NCBI GenBank assembly: GCA_022772985.1
Contig: JALEZJ010000115.1
Location: forward strand, 1-43,096
Direction: 5' to 3'
Source: Erysipelotrichaceae bacterium
Lineage (GTDB): Bacteria > Bacillota_I > Bacilli_A > RF39 > UBA660
Length of the DNA stretch: 43,096 nt
The first letter of the stretch is position 1, and each line of letters opens with the position of its first letter. Positions 25,616 through 33,875 of this stretch are shown piece after piece. The position numbers and the translations under genes were made by a program. The notes beneath the pieces are model-generated. The model ran no database searches. It saw only the letters and a list, made by a program, of their open reading frames with translations, and had not been told where the DNA came from.

Positions 25616-26554
25616 ATGAATAAAGAACAAAAGATTAGTATGAGAATAAAAGAGTTGAATAAGGAAAGAGAACTTTTAAAGGATTTGGTTTTGGAGAAGG
25701 ATATGTTAATTAAGGAACAGGAAGATTTATATCGTGGATTATATAGAGAGTTTTTTCTTTCTAAAAAATCAAAAGATTTTGTTTTGTATGATAGGTTTCC
25801 TAGTTTTCAAGTAGTTCGATCTTATTATTCTAAACTGCCTGTTCCTAGTCATCCTTTAATGGAGTATGGGGAATTTGATATGAAAGAGTTAGCAGAAGTG
25901 ATTAAATTGTTATATTCTTTTCGAAGGCAAAAAGAGTATAAGATAGTAACTTCTGGTCAGATGGAATGGAATGATATTTCACGACTTGATCCAAATATTT
26001 ATTTTTTGATTGGTGATGATAAAACTTTGGAAAATTATTTGTCTTATCAGCAGTGTTTTTTTGAAAAAGAGGATAGTTTTTTTTCCTTTGATTCATTAGT
26101 CGATTTTACTTATTTAAAGGCTGATAAAATTGTTAATAATTTTAATCATTATCCAATTGATAAAATGTTAAAGATGAGTTGTCATATTTTAGATGTTTTT
26201 GTTTCAGGTTTTTTGAATTTGGAGACAGAAATTACTTATTATGATTATTTAACAAAGAATTATTTTATTGCTTCTTTTTCAAAGAATACTAATATTTTTA
26301 AAAGTGATGTATGTTCTGATTTTGTTCATTATAAAGGAATTAAAGATACTTTGAGTATGCCTTTCCATATTAATGATTCTTTCATTGCTAAGGCATTAAT
26401 TAGTATTGCTATTTACAAAAAAAATCATCAAAAAATTAGTTTATCTAATGAAGATTATCGTTATATTTTTTATGAAATGTTTCATGAAGATGTAGATATA
26501 GAAAAAGAAGTAGAACAAGATATTCCAAAAAAGTTGAAATATGTACCTAGATAA
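25616..26554 (+). CDS. Hypothetical protein with N-terminal coiled coil
   Basis: Unrecognised 312-aa protein. The first 45 residues (ISMRIKELNKERELLKDLV...) form a strongly predicted coiled coil rich in Lys/Glu. The rest is a mixed, aromatic-rich domain (many Tyr/Phe) without known motifs, signal or membrane segment. The acidic tail ends in EQDIPKKLKYVPR. The start ATG follows AAGTGATTTTAA. It has its own likely promoter and terminator, so it is a single-gene unit. No neighbour gives a hint of function. Confidence 0.8.
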   Translation: MNKEQKISMRIKELNKERELLKDLVLEKDMLIKEQEDLYRGLYREFFLSKKSKDFVLYDRFPSFQVVRSYYSKLPVPSHPLMEYGEFDMKELAEVIKLLYSFRRQKEYKIVTSGQMEWNDISRLDPNIYFLIGDDKTLENYLSYQQCFFEKEDSFFSFDSLVDFTYLKADKIVNNFNHYPIDKMLKMSCHILDVFVSGFLNLETEITYYDYLTKNYFIASFSKNTNIFKSDVCSDFVHYKGIKDTLSMPFHINDSFIAKALISIAIYKKNHQKISLSNEDYRYIFYEMFHEDVDIEKEVEQDIPKKLKYVPR

Positions 26555-26558
26555 TCAT

Positions 26559-26603
26559 AAAAAGAGCAAATGAAATCATTTTGAAATAATTTGTTCTTTT
26601 TTT
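26559..26603 (+). terminator. Terminator after the coiled-coil gene
   Basis: AAAAAGAGCAAAT and ATTTGTTCTTTTT pair over 13 bp with one G-T pair, followed by T residues. Confidence 0.8.
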
Positions 26604-26631
26604 GTTCATATTAATAAGGGTGAATCAATTT

Positions 26632-28059
26632 ATGAAGCGATATAGTATTTGGAAAGATAATATAGAAGAGGTTTCTTATCAAAAATTAGATCAAGATCTT
26701 ACAACAGATGTATTGATTATTGGTGGTGGAATGACTGGTATTAATACATTATATCATTTAAGGGAAAGTAATTTAAAAGTAGTTTTGGTAGAACAAAATA
26801 AGATTGGTATGGGAGTTACTGCAAATAGCACGGGGAAACTTACTTATTTGCAGGATCATCTTTATAATAAGTTGCTTACTAATTTTGATTTTGAGGTTGC
26901 CTCTTCTTACTTGAAGTCTCAGAGAGAAGCTATTCAATTGGCGAGTGATATTATAAAAAAGAATTCGATTGACTGTGATTTGGTTCAGTCTAATTCTTAT
27001 GTTTATACTTCTCAAGATAAAGAAATTGAAAAATTAAAAGATTTAAAAAAATTTTTAGAGAAGAATGGAATTTATGTTTTTGAGGATACAAATTCTATGG
27101 TAGAAAGTAAGTATATGATTGGAGTTGAAGATACGTATTTGTTTCATCCAGTTAAGTTTCTTTTTGGCTTATTAAAGGCGTGTTCTTCTCGAAATATTTA
27201 TGAGGATACCAGTATTGTTAAGATAGAAGAGGAGAAGGATGGATATGTTTGTTTTACAGAAGAACGTAAGATTCATGCGAAATGGATTGTGATTGCGACG
27301 CATTATCCTTATTTTAATTTGCCGATGGTGTTTCCGGTTAAGGCAAGTTTAGAGAAATCTTATCTTAGTGCATCTTTGAAGGAGATGGAACTTCTTTCTC
27401 TTATTAGTTATGATAATCCATTTATTTCTATTCGAAATTATCAAGATTATTGTATTTATCTTAGTAATTCTCATAAGAACAATGCTAAGGTAGATGATGA
27501 GAAGCACTTTCGGGAGTTATTGAAGAAGGCAAATGATTTGGGTTTAAATCCTGAATATTTATGGAGTAATATTGATATTATGACGAATGATGGGCTTCCT
27601 TATGTTGGGGAGATTAAAGAGGGGTTATTACTTGGGACTGGTTATAATACTTGGGGAATGACGAATGGTATTTTGGCTGGTAAGCTCCTTAGTGATTTGA
27701 TTTTAAAAAGAAAAAATGCTTATCAGGTATTATTTGATCCGAAACGAGTGAATTCTAGTATGGTAATTCAGGGTGTTATGGATGGATATTATAGTTTAGA
27801 GGGTTATATTAAAGGCCTACTTTCTAAGAGTGATAAGATTTCTTATCAAAAAGAAGATGGGAAACAAATAGCGGTTTACCAAGATGAAGAAGGAGAACAC
27901 AAAGTTTATACGAAGTGTCCTCATATGGGGTGTAGGTTAATTTTTAATGAGGTAGAGAAAACTTGGGATTGTCCTTGTCATGCTTCTAGGTTTGATATTG
28001 ATGGTAAATGTATCAGTGGCCCTGCTAATCGAGATATTGGAATAGGTGAGAATAATTGA
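26632..28059 (+). CDS. FAD-dependent oxidoreductase with C-terminal Rieske [2Fe-2S] domain
   Basis: A DAO/DadA-like flavoprotein of 475 aa. The Rossmann FAD motif is VLIIGGGMTGINTLYHL near residues 26-42, and TANSTGKLTYLQ follows the usual GVTAxSTG pattern of this subgroup. YVGEIKEGLLLGTGYNTWGM is the second FAD contact region. The C-terminal domain has a complete Rieske motif: C429-P-H431, fifteen residues, then C447-P-C-H450. Together this matches the GlpO/DadA-Rieske fusions known in Firmicutes, which are thought to pass electrons from an unknown substrate through flavin to the iron-sulfur centre. ATG 26632 follows AAGGGTGAATC; the track start is ten codons early. It stands alone, followed by a terminator. 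Confidence 0.9.
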   Translation: MKRYSIWKDNIEEVSYQKLDQDLTTDVLIIGGGMTGINTLYHLRESNLKVVLVEQNKIGMGVTANSTGKLTYLQDHLYNKLLTNFDFEVASSYLKSQREAIQLASDIIKKNSIDCDLVQSNSYVYTSQDKEIEKLKDLKKFLEKNGIYVFEDTNSMVESKYMIGVEDTYLFHPVKFLFGLLKACSSRNIYEDTSIVKIEEEKDGYVCFTEERKIHAKWIVIATHYPYFNLPMVFPVKASLEKSYLSASLKEMELLSLISYDNPFISIRNYQDYCIYLSNSHKNNAKVDDEKHFRELLKKANDLGLNPEYLWSNIDIMTNDGLPYVGEIKEGLLLGTGYNTWGMTNGILAGKLLSDLILKRKNAYQVLFDPKRVNSSMVIQGVMDGYYSLEGYIKGLLSKSDKISYQKEDGKQIAVYQDEEGEHKVYTKCPHMGCRLIFNEVEKTWDCPCHASRFDIDGKCISGPANRDIGIGENN

Positions 28060-28100
28060 TTAAATTTTGTTAATGTTTTTGTTAACAGAATTTTTTTATG
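28060..28100 (+). terminator. Terminator after the Rieske oxidoreductase
   Basis: TTTTGTTAA and TTAACAGAA pair (9 bp, one G-T pair) and are followed by seven T. The right arm overlaps the promoter of the next gene. Confidence 0.6.
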
Positions 28101-28107
28101 TTATACT
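28079..28107 (+). promoter_or_regulatory. Promoter of the transglutaminase-like gene
   Basis: TTGTTA, exactly 17 bp, TATACT. AGGTGATGAG follows as ribosome binding site. Confidence 0.6.
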
Positions 28108-28128
28108 TAGGATAGGTGATGAGATAAG

Positions 28129-29112
28129 ATGGAGAGATTACAATTTTTGATGGATCAAATTTTAGAATGTTATAATAGTAGTTTATCTAATGATGAAAAG
28201 TATCAGAGTGTGTCTTTATTATGGACAAATTTTTATAAGTTGAGCTATGAATTTAAAAGAAAGTATGAATCTCTTGGAGATTTTGATAGTTTAGAAGAGC
28301 TAAGTGGTCAGTTAGAGAAGGCTACTCGACTTTATTTGATGTGTGAAAATGAGTGTTATAAGTTTTATCAAGAGCCTTCTCAAAAAGATATTGATAAAGA
28401 AGTAGTCATTCAGGCAGTAGATCATACGAAAGAGGTTCTTTTTAATCGAAAGCTAGGGATTGATGATGGAATTTCAATGGATGAAGTAGCTTGTCTTTTG
28501 GATTGGGCTGTTTCTAATGTTAGAACTACTTTAAAGGAATTTGGAATTGATATTCGGACCAATTCTTTAAATGGGTTTTGTGAATTTGGACAAGCATTGT
28601 CCATTATGCCTTTTGAACATTTAGGACTTGAGGTTACAAAGAATAGGGCTAGTGATGCATTTGGGTATCCTTTTAATCATGCGTTTGGTACAGTTACTTT
28701 CCCAGTTTTAGATAATGGAAAGGTAGTGGATAAAAAGTATTTAATTGATACTACATATAGACAGTTTTTTTCTAGTGTTCGTTGTAATGAGGGAAGGTAT
28801 TATGCAATAGAGGAGAATACAGGAAAAATAGCTAATCCGGATCCAGGATATTTTGTAATGGATGAATTGTTTGCAAAAACATTGATGAGAGATGGATATG
28901 TTTTATTTGATCAAAGAAGCGCTTATTTGTATGGGGAAGGTTTTTATTTAGCTTCTTTAGATATTGAGCATAAAAAGATAAGGGATGATAGGAATTTTGA
29001 TTATTATCAGGCTATCATAGATAGTAGTTTTGATTATTCTATTAATAGTAGTGAATTAGAGGGATTAAACTTAGATTTTCCAAGTTTTGTTTCTAAGGGA
29101 TTTCAGCGTTAA
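28129..29112 (+). CDS. Transglutaminase-like (Cys-His-Asp) protein of unknown role
   Basis: The 327-aa protein is not identified by overall family. A helical N-terminal half is followed by a region ordered like a transglutaminase/NlpC-type catalytic core: SLNGFCEFGQALS with Cys151 at a helix start, FNHAFGTVTF with His184 on a strand, and KYLIDTTYRQF with Asp207 on the next strand. Spacing fits the Cys-His-Asp triad. No signal peptide or membrane helix is seen, so it probably acts inside the cell. The gene has its own promoter and stands alone. It may be a protease, amidase or acyltransferase; the triad is read by eye only. Confidence 0.65.
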   Translation: MERLQFLMDQILECYNSSLSNDEKYQSVSLLWTNFYKLSYEFKRKYESLGDFDSLEELSGQLEKATRLYLMCENECYKFYQEPSQKDIDKEVVIQAVDHTKEVLFNRKLGIDDGISMDEVACLLDWAVSNVRTTLKEFGIDIRTNSLNGFCEFGQALSIMPFEHLGLEVTKNRASDAFGYPFNHAFGTVTFPVLDNGKVVDKKYLIDTTYRQFFSSVRCNEGRYYAIEENTGKIANPDPGYFVMDELFAKTLMRDGYVLFDQRSAYLYGEGFYLASLDIEHKKIRDDRNFDYYQAIIDSSFDYSINSSELEGLNLDFPSFVSKGFQR

Positions 29113-29248
29113 TTTTTTATTAAAATACTTATTTTTCTTAATTTTGAAGCTATGTTTTACATGATGACTGATAAATGATAAATACTTAATCATTTTGATA
29201 GTTAGTTATTAGAAATAGTCAATTTTTATTTTAGTCAAAAAAAAAGAG

Positions 29249-29698
29249 TTATTGCTTGTTTAAGGAGTTAATTTTTTTTGTTTTTGATTTGTTTTTTTTT
29301 AGTAATAGCTCATTTGTTTTGTTGTAGTAGATTATTCTTGGGGTATTATCGATATCTACTCCGTGTGTTTTTCCTAATTTACATTCTTGAATATTATATT
29401 TTTTTTCTTGCCATGTGATTTTATTTTCTCCTATGGATGTATAGATTTCAGAAATTCCTTTTTCTTTAGGGTGAAGGTGTTCTTTAATTCCACTTCCTGG
29501 AAATAGAAAAAGGAGTCCTAATTCTGATATTTTAGATTGATAATTATTGATTTTATATACTTCATGATTTCCAGTAGTTATTTCTATTGGTAGTTTTTCA
29601 ATCGTAAAATTATTTATAATTTCTTGAATAAAAGGTATGTTTAATATTTCTATTGGAAATATTTTGTATATTTTTTCTTTTATTTCTAATTCGTTCAT
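29249..29698 (-). CDS. Small cupin-domain protein
   Basis: Minus-strand gene of 149 aa. The real start is the ATG at 29698 (MNELEIKEKIYK), six to eight bases after AGAGGTAACT; the track ORF's first 51 residues are upstream sequence. The central segment LLFLFPGSGIKEHLHPKEKG holds the cupin HxHx4E-like metal-binding set (HLHPKEKG), and the KLGKTHGVD region may add the last His. The C-terminus is Lys-rich. It faces against its neighbours, and the substrate is unknown. Confidence 0.7.
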   Translation of the reverse strand: MNELEIKEKIYKIFPIEILNIPFIQEIINNFTIEKLPIEITTGNHEVYKINNYQSKISELGLLFLFPGSGIKEHLHPKEKGISEIYTSIGENKITWQEKKYNIQECKLGKTHGVDIDNTPRIIYYNKTNELLLKKNKSKTKKINSLNKQ

Positions 29699-29997
29699 AG
29701 TTACCTCTTTTCTTTTAGGTATTATATAATTTTTTATTTTAAAAAGCAATATTTTTTTAGTATTATTACAATTACTTGTTCGTAAAGTTTTTCCTTTATT
29801 TATGATTTTAAGAGGTAATGATAAGAAAATGATTTTTATTGATTTTGACATGAGAAGGGTGTTAATAAGACTTTTTTAGAAGTAAGGATGATATATTATT
29901 TTAATTGATTCAGATGATATGTTTTTTATATTTTTATGGAAATGAAGATTTTTTGTTTGAAATTTCTTTTTTTTTCATATTATTATCTATAAATATT

Positions 29998-30006
29998 TGT
30001 TATAAT
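29998..30006 (+). promoter_or_regulatory. Extended -10 promoter of the hydrolase-Fic operon
   Basis: TGTTATAAT (TGnTATAAT) ending 24 bp before the start of the alpha/beta hydrolase gene; no clear -35. Confidence 0.5.
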
Positions 30007-30030
30007 ATAAAGTGATGGAGGAATGTATCT

Positions 30031-31128
30031 ATGAATTTATTTCGCTATATTGATAGGTTTAGTTGTTATACATTTCAAGAAGTACCTTTTAATGAGTTGG
30101 ATAATGCTATTTTTGCAACACTTTCTTATGTTGATTTAAAGGGTATTGTTTCTCCGAATCGATATCATAAGAAGACGATTCGAGAAGTTGGACATATTTA
30201 TGCTGAGATTCATTCAAAAAAGGAAAAGGATATTTTAGCTGTTCGAAATGCAATTAAAGCACTTCGTTATATTCAAGATACTAGGAGATATGGAGATTTA
30301 TTTCTTTATAATTATGTTTATGAATCTGGTCAGGAAGAACAATTTTGTGCTCTTACAATAGAGATAAATTCTAAATTAGTTTATGTCTCTTTTGAAGGTA
30401 CAGATCATTTAGTTAGTGGTTGGAAAGAAGATTTTATGCTTAGTTATATGTTCCCTGTAGAATCTCAGAGAAGAGCAATTGATTATGTGAATAAGAACTT
30501 TTTCTTTCGTAGAAAAGAGATTATTTTAGGTGGTCATTCTAAGGGTGGTAATTTAGCTATGGTTGCCGGGATGTATGCAAATCTTTGGGTTAGAGATAAG
30601 ATAATTATGATATATAATAATGATGGTCCAGGATTATTGAAGGAGCAAATTGAATCGGATTATTATAAGAATATTCAATCTAAATTGGTTCATATTATTC
30701 CTAATTATTCTGTTGTGGGATTATTGTTAAGGCATACAGATAATTATATTGTAGTTCGTTCTGCTAGAAGAGGAATCTTTGCTCATGATTTATTTACTTG
30801 GGTAGTTCAAGATAAGGCTTTTTTGAGAACGGATTTAAGTTTGTTTAGTAAGACGTTAGATAATGAATTTGTTGTTTGGCTTAATCAGTATGATAGGGAA
30901 CAAAGAAGAAAATTTGTTATTTCATTATTTGATATTTTTAATAGAGCAAATATTACAAGTTTAGTTGATGTTATGGAAAACAAGAAATTAATTTTTCATT
31001 TGATAGCTGAATCGAAAGAGTTAGATGGAGATACTAAGAGAATGTTAAAAGATTTTCTTTTGATGCTATTTAAGTGTTTTAAAGATGTTAAAAAAGAAGA
31101 ATTACTATCTATTTTTTCAAAAAGATGA
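30031..31128 (+). CDS. Alpha/beta hydrolase, Mbeg1-like (DUF2974) family
   Basis: A 365-aa lipase-like protein. LGGHSKGGNLAMVAG contains the nucleophile elbow GHSKG with Ser170; YVSFEGTDHLVSGWKEDF is the conserved oxyanion/GTD region preceding it, and NNDGPGL near residue 200 likely carries the acid. Family members are annotated as Mbeg1-like hydrolases, with unproven substrates. No signal peptide is visible. ATG 30031 follows ATGGAGGAATG. The small gene upstream of fic begins 18 bp later, so the three probably form one transcript. Confidence 0.85.
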   Translation: MNLFRYIDRFSCYTFQEVPFNELDNAIFATLSYVDLKGIVSPNRYHKKTIREVGHIYAEIHSKKEKDILAVRNAIKALRYIQDTRRYGDLFLYNYVYESGQEEQFCALTIEINSKLVYVSFEGTDHLVSGWKEDFMLSYMFPVESQRRAIDYVNKNFFFRRKEIILGGHSKGGNLAMVAGMYANLWVRDKIIMIYNNDGPGLLKEQIESDYYKNIQSKLVHIIPNYSVVGLLLRHTDNYIVVRSARRGIFAHDLFTWVVQDKAFLRTDLSLFSKTLDNEFVVWLNQYDREQRRKFVISLFDIFNRANITSLVDVMENKKLIFHLIAESKELDGDTKRMLKDFLLMLFKCFKDVKKEELLSIFSKR

Positions 31129-31146
31129 TAAGTAGGAAGTTGTGGT

Positions 31147-31338
31147 ATGATGGAATGTTGTGATTTAGATAAAATTATTTGTGATGTAGTTGCATCTTTT
31201 AAAATTGATCATATTGTTATTTCTGATGATATGCTAGAAAATATTAGAAATTTATATTTGGAAGAAAATAATTTGAATAAAAATAATTTTCATGGAAAAA
31301 AATTGGTAAAAAGTAAGGAGAATTTTAAAAATGACTAG
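31147..31338 (+). CDS. Small protein overlapping fic; possible Fic antitoxin
   Basis: A 63-aa ORF whose end overlaps fic by eight bases, so the two are translationally coupled. Its centre, VISDDMLENIRNLYLEENN, resembles the helix found in small VbhA-type antitoxins that precede class I Fic toxins. I do not find a clean (S/T)xxxE(G/N) inhibitory motif, so this rests mainly on size and position. Another possibility is a toxin-unrelated chaperone or a leader peptide. Confidence 0.6.
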   Translation: MMECCDLDKIICDVVASFKIDHIVISDDMLENIRNLYLEENNLNKNNFHGKKLVKSKENFKND

Positions 31339-31966
31339 AGAAGAAAATGATAGAAATTGGGATAGTTATTTTATTAGTGGGACTAATGTTTTGAAAAATA
31401 AATTAGGAATTACGGATTATGATATGTTACGACAGAAAGAGGTTGAAATTACTGCTAATAAATTGATCAATTTGTATTTAAATCCTATTAATATGGGGTT
31501 TGGAATTGAACATTTGAAAGCAATTCATCGTTATTTGTTTGAAGATATTTATCCTTTTGCTGGAGAATATCGTAATGTGTTTATGGAAAAAAATCATTCT
31601 TATTTTTCTTTAGTTGAAGAAATTGATGTACGATTGAGAGCAACTTTTCAACTTATGGAAGAAAATATTAAAAATGTTGAAACTGAATATAGTTTTGCTT
31701 GCTTTTTAGCTGAATATTATGCTGTTCTTTTGAACATACATCCTTTTAGAGAAGGAAATGGTCGAACGATTCGTGAATTTATTCGGGAGTATGCTAATGA
31801 GAAAAGTCGGGAATTGCCATTTGGTGAAATTAATTTTTCCTGGTCTAATGTGGATGGTGACGCGATACAGTCTATTATTGATAAGTCAATTGCTTTTCGT
31901 TCTATTATTGAACTTGAATTTATGAAGGCTTTTGAAAAGAAGAAGAGTGATAGTTATACTTTATAA
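31331..31966 (+). CDS. fic: Fic/DOC family protein (likely AMP transferase)
   Basis: Fic fold of 211 aa with the full catalytic loop HPFREGNGRTIR (H137 to R148), matching HPFx(D/E)GNGRxxR. Upstream, FEDIYPFAGEYRNVFM is the conserved beta-hairpin (flap) region. Intact H, E/D and both Arg suggest an active enzyme that transfers AMP from ATP to Tyr, Thr or Ser residues of a target. No C-terminal or N-terminal self-inhibitory helix motif is obvious, consistent with control by the preceding 63-aa partner. A strong AAGGAG lies ahead of the ATG. It may be a toxin-antitoxin or a housekeeping Fic. Confidence 0.92.
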   Translation: MTREENDRNWDSYFISGTNVLKNKLGITDYDMLRQKEVEITANKLINLYLNPINMGFGIEHLKAIHRYLFEDIYPFAGEYRNVFMEKNHSYFSLVEEIDVRLRATFQLMEENIKNVETEYSFACFLAEYYAVLLNIHPFREGNGRTIREFIREYANEKSRELPFGEINFSWSNVDGDAIQSIIDKSIAFRSIIELEFMKAFEKKKSDSYTL

Positions 31967-32210
31967 TTATTTATCTTGAAAAGTATTTTAGATTATAGAT
32001 TAGTGATACTTGATAGAGATACTAATATTATTTATTATCCTGTTAAGAAAAGGTGATGAATTATTTTTATTGTGAATTATAATATTGATTGATCATTGTT
32101 ATTTTAGTGTTTTTGTTAATTAGCAAAAGTAGTGCTATTTGAGGTTTTAATGGTAGAAGTGTTTGTGAGATAGATTTATTTATAAAAAAACTTCTTTTTT
32201 TCTTTTTTTG

Positions 32211-32219
32211 TGCTATAAT
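32211..32219 (+). promoter_or_regulatory. Extended -10 promoter of the zinc alcohol dehydrogenase
   Basis: TGCTATAAT, followed by a strong AGGAGG 24 bp before... the start codon region. The 276-bp gap upstream of this gene shows nothing else recognisable. Confidence 0.5.
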
Positions 32220-32242
32220 TGAGATAATAGGAGGAAAGAATT

Positions 32243-33262
32243 ATGAAATGTGTATCAATTTCGGGGGAGAGAAGTTTTGTATTAAAAGAGAGAGATATTC
32301 CTGTATCAAAGGATGGTTCTGTTGTTATTGAGGTAAAATCTTGTGGGATATGTGGGTCTGATATTCATTATTGGGAAAGTGGCATGCCAGTTGGTTTAGT
32401 GATGGGACATGAATTTGCTGGTATTGTAGTGGATCCTGGTTCTAGAAAAGACTTAGAGAAGGGAGATAGAGTTACTGGACTTCCTATTTCTCCATGTGGT
32501 AAGTGTGAGGCTTGTCGAAGTGGTAATGTTCAGTATTGTGCTGATACTTGGTCAGAAGCTGTTGGGCTTGCACTTACGAATCCTGGTGGTTATAGTAAAT
32601 ATACTAGTTGTAGGCCAGATATGGTTCGGAAGATTCCTGGTAATGTGAGTTTTGATGCTGCTTGTATGGTTGAACCTTCGGCAGTTGCTCTTCATGCAGT
32701 AAATCTTGCTAATATTAAAATAGGGGATAGTGTTTTAATTGTTGGTGGTGGTATTATTGGACTTATGTCAGCGGAGTTTGCAAAGTTGGCAGGGGCTTCT
32801 TATATTGCTATTTTAGAGACAAATAAAAAAAGAGGTAGAAAAGCAGTTAGCTATGGGAAGATTAATGAATATTTTGATGCAACGAAGGAAGATGTAATTC
32901 CTAATCTTATTACCAAAACAAATGGTGGTTTTGATAAAGTAATTGAGTGTTGTGGTTCTTCTTCGGCAGTTAGTGAAGCATTAATGGCAGTAGAACCTGG
33001 TGGAACTGTAGTTTTAGTTGGTGTTTCTTTAGGTCCTGTTACAATTCCTATTGTAGTTAGTGTTATGAGAGAAGTTACTGTTCAAGGAGCGATTGCTTAT
33101 ACACCATATGAGTTTGATACGTGTTTAAAATTAATTCGTGATAAGAAAATTAATGTTACAAAATATATTGATGATTTGGTTCCACTTGAGTTGGCTCAAG
33201 AGTCATTTGAGAGACTTACTAGTGGAAAAGATTCTGCAGTGAAGATTATTATGAAACCTTAA
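32243..33262 (+). CDS. Zinc-dependent alcohol/polyol dehydrogenase (MDR family)
   Basis: Medium-chain dehydrogenase/reductase of 339 aa, similar to sorbitol, threonine and 2,3-butanediol dehydrogenases. Catalytic zinc ligands C37 and the GHE at 55-57 (MGHEFAG) are present, as is the structural-zinc set C85, C88, C91, C99 (PCGKCEACRSGNVQYC). The cofactor-binding motif is VGGGIIGLMSAEFA; the residue after the following strand is Glu (ILETNKK), which favours NAD. Substrate cannot be fixed. The ribosome binding site AGGAGG is among the best in the window. It stands alone. Confidence 0.9.
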   Translation: MKCVSISGERSFVLKERDIPVSKDGSVVIEVKSCGICGSDIHYWESGMPVGLVMGHEFAGIVVDPGSRKDLEKGDRVTGLPISPCGKCEACRSGNVQYCADTWSEAVGLALTNPGGYSKYTSCRPDMVRKIPGNVSFDAACMVEPSAVALHAVNLANIKIGDSVLIVGGGIIGLMSAEFAKLAGASYIAILETNKKRGRKAVSYGKINEYFDATKEDVIPNLITKTNGGFDKVIECCGSSSAVSEALMAVEPGGTVVLVGVSLGPVTIPIVVSVMREVTVQGAIAYTPYEFDTCLKLIRDKKINVTKYIDDLVPLELAQESFERLTSGKDSAVKIIMKP

Positions 33263-33302
33263 TGGGTATAAATTTCATTTTTTTACAAATATTATAGTTA
33301 GA

Positions 33303-33330
33303 AGAGTTAAGTAGTGTGCTTAGCTTTTTC
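33303..33330 (+). terminator. Weak terminator after the zinc dehydrogenase
   Basis: AGTTAAG and CTTAGCT (7 bp, one G-T pair) around a 7-base loop, then TTTTT. Confidence 0.5.
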
Positions 33331-33345
33331 TATGGATAAAAAAAA

Positions 33346-33385
33346 TAGCAATCTCTATTGACAATTGCTAAAAAAGTGCTATAAT
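33346..33385 (+). promoter_or_regulatory. hsp20 promoter with overlapping inverted repeat (possible heat-shock operator)
   Basis: TTGACA (33358-33363), 16 bp, TATAAT (33380-33385) with an extended TGC; the -35 is the best in the window. TAGCAAT (33346-33352) and ATTGCTA (33364-33370) form a perfect 7-bp inverted repeat around the -35, with outer TAGCA/TGCTA resembling the ends of the CIRCE element (TTAGCACTC-N9-GAGTGCTAA) bound by HrcA. The spacing is 11 rather than 9 and the inner bases differ, so binding by HrcA or another repressor is inferred. Confidence 0.55.
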
Positions 33386-33408
33386 GAATAATGAAAGGTG
33401 ATGATAAT

Positions 33409-33834
33409 ATGGCTTTAATACCAAGATTAATGCCAAATAAATTTTATTTGGATGATGTTTTTGATGATTTTATGTTTCCTACGATGAAAGAAAGTGAATT
33501 TGGAAAGATGAAATGTGATATTTATGAGAAGGATAATACTTATTATTTAGAAATGGATATTCCTGGATTTGATAAGAAGGATGTTAATATTGAAATAGAT
33601 GATAATGATTATCTTACTATTACTGCTGAAAAAACAACAGATAATAATGAAGAAGATGAGAATAAAAATTATATTCGTAAGGAAAGAAGTTATGGTAAAT
33701 ATCAGAGATCATTTTATGTTGGTGGGATTGATAAAGAAGGAATTGATGCTAATTTTAAAGATGGCATTTTAAAAATTACTATGCCTAAGAAGGCTGAAGA
33801 AAAATCATCAAAACAAACCATTGAAATAAAATAG
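33409..33834 (+). CDS. hsp20: Small heat-shock protein Hsp20
   Basis: ATP-independent holdase of 141 aa. An N-terminal arm (MALIPRLMPNKFYLDDVFDDF) leads to the alpha-crystallin domain, seen in YYLEMDIPGFDKKDVNIEIDD, RSYGKYQRSFYVG and the final strand ANFKDGILKITMPK. The C-terminal IEI is the IxI motif used in oligomer assembly. ATG 33409 follows AAAGGTGATG and gives the usual N-terminus; the track start is six codons early. A strong promoter and possible operator precede it. A decayed intron begins soon after. Confidence 0.95.
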   Translation: MALIPRLMPNKFYLDDVFDDFMFPTMKESEFGKMKCDIYEKDNTYYLEMDIPGFDKKDVNIEIDDNDYLTITAEKTTDNNEEDENKNYIRKERSYGKYQRSFYVGGIDKEGIDANFKDGILKITMPKKAEEKSSKQTIEIK

Positions 33835-33875
33835 TATAAAATTTTAAGACGTATGTTTGAGTATGTCTTTTTTTG

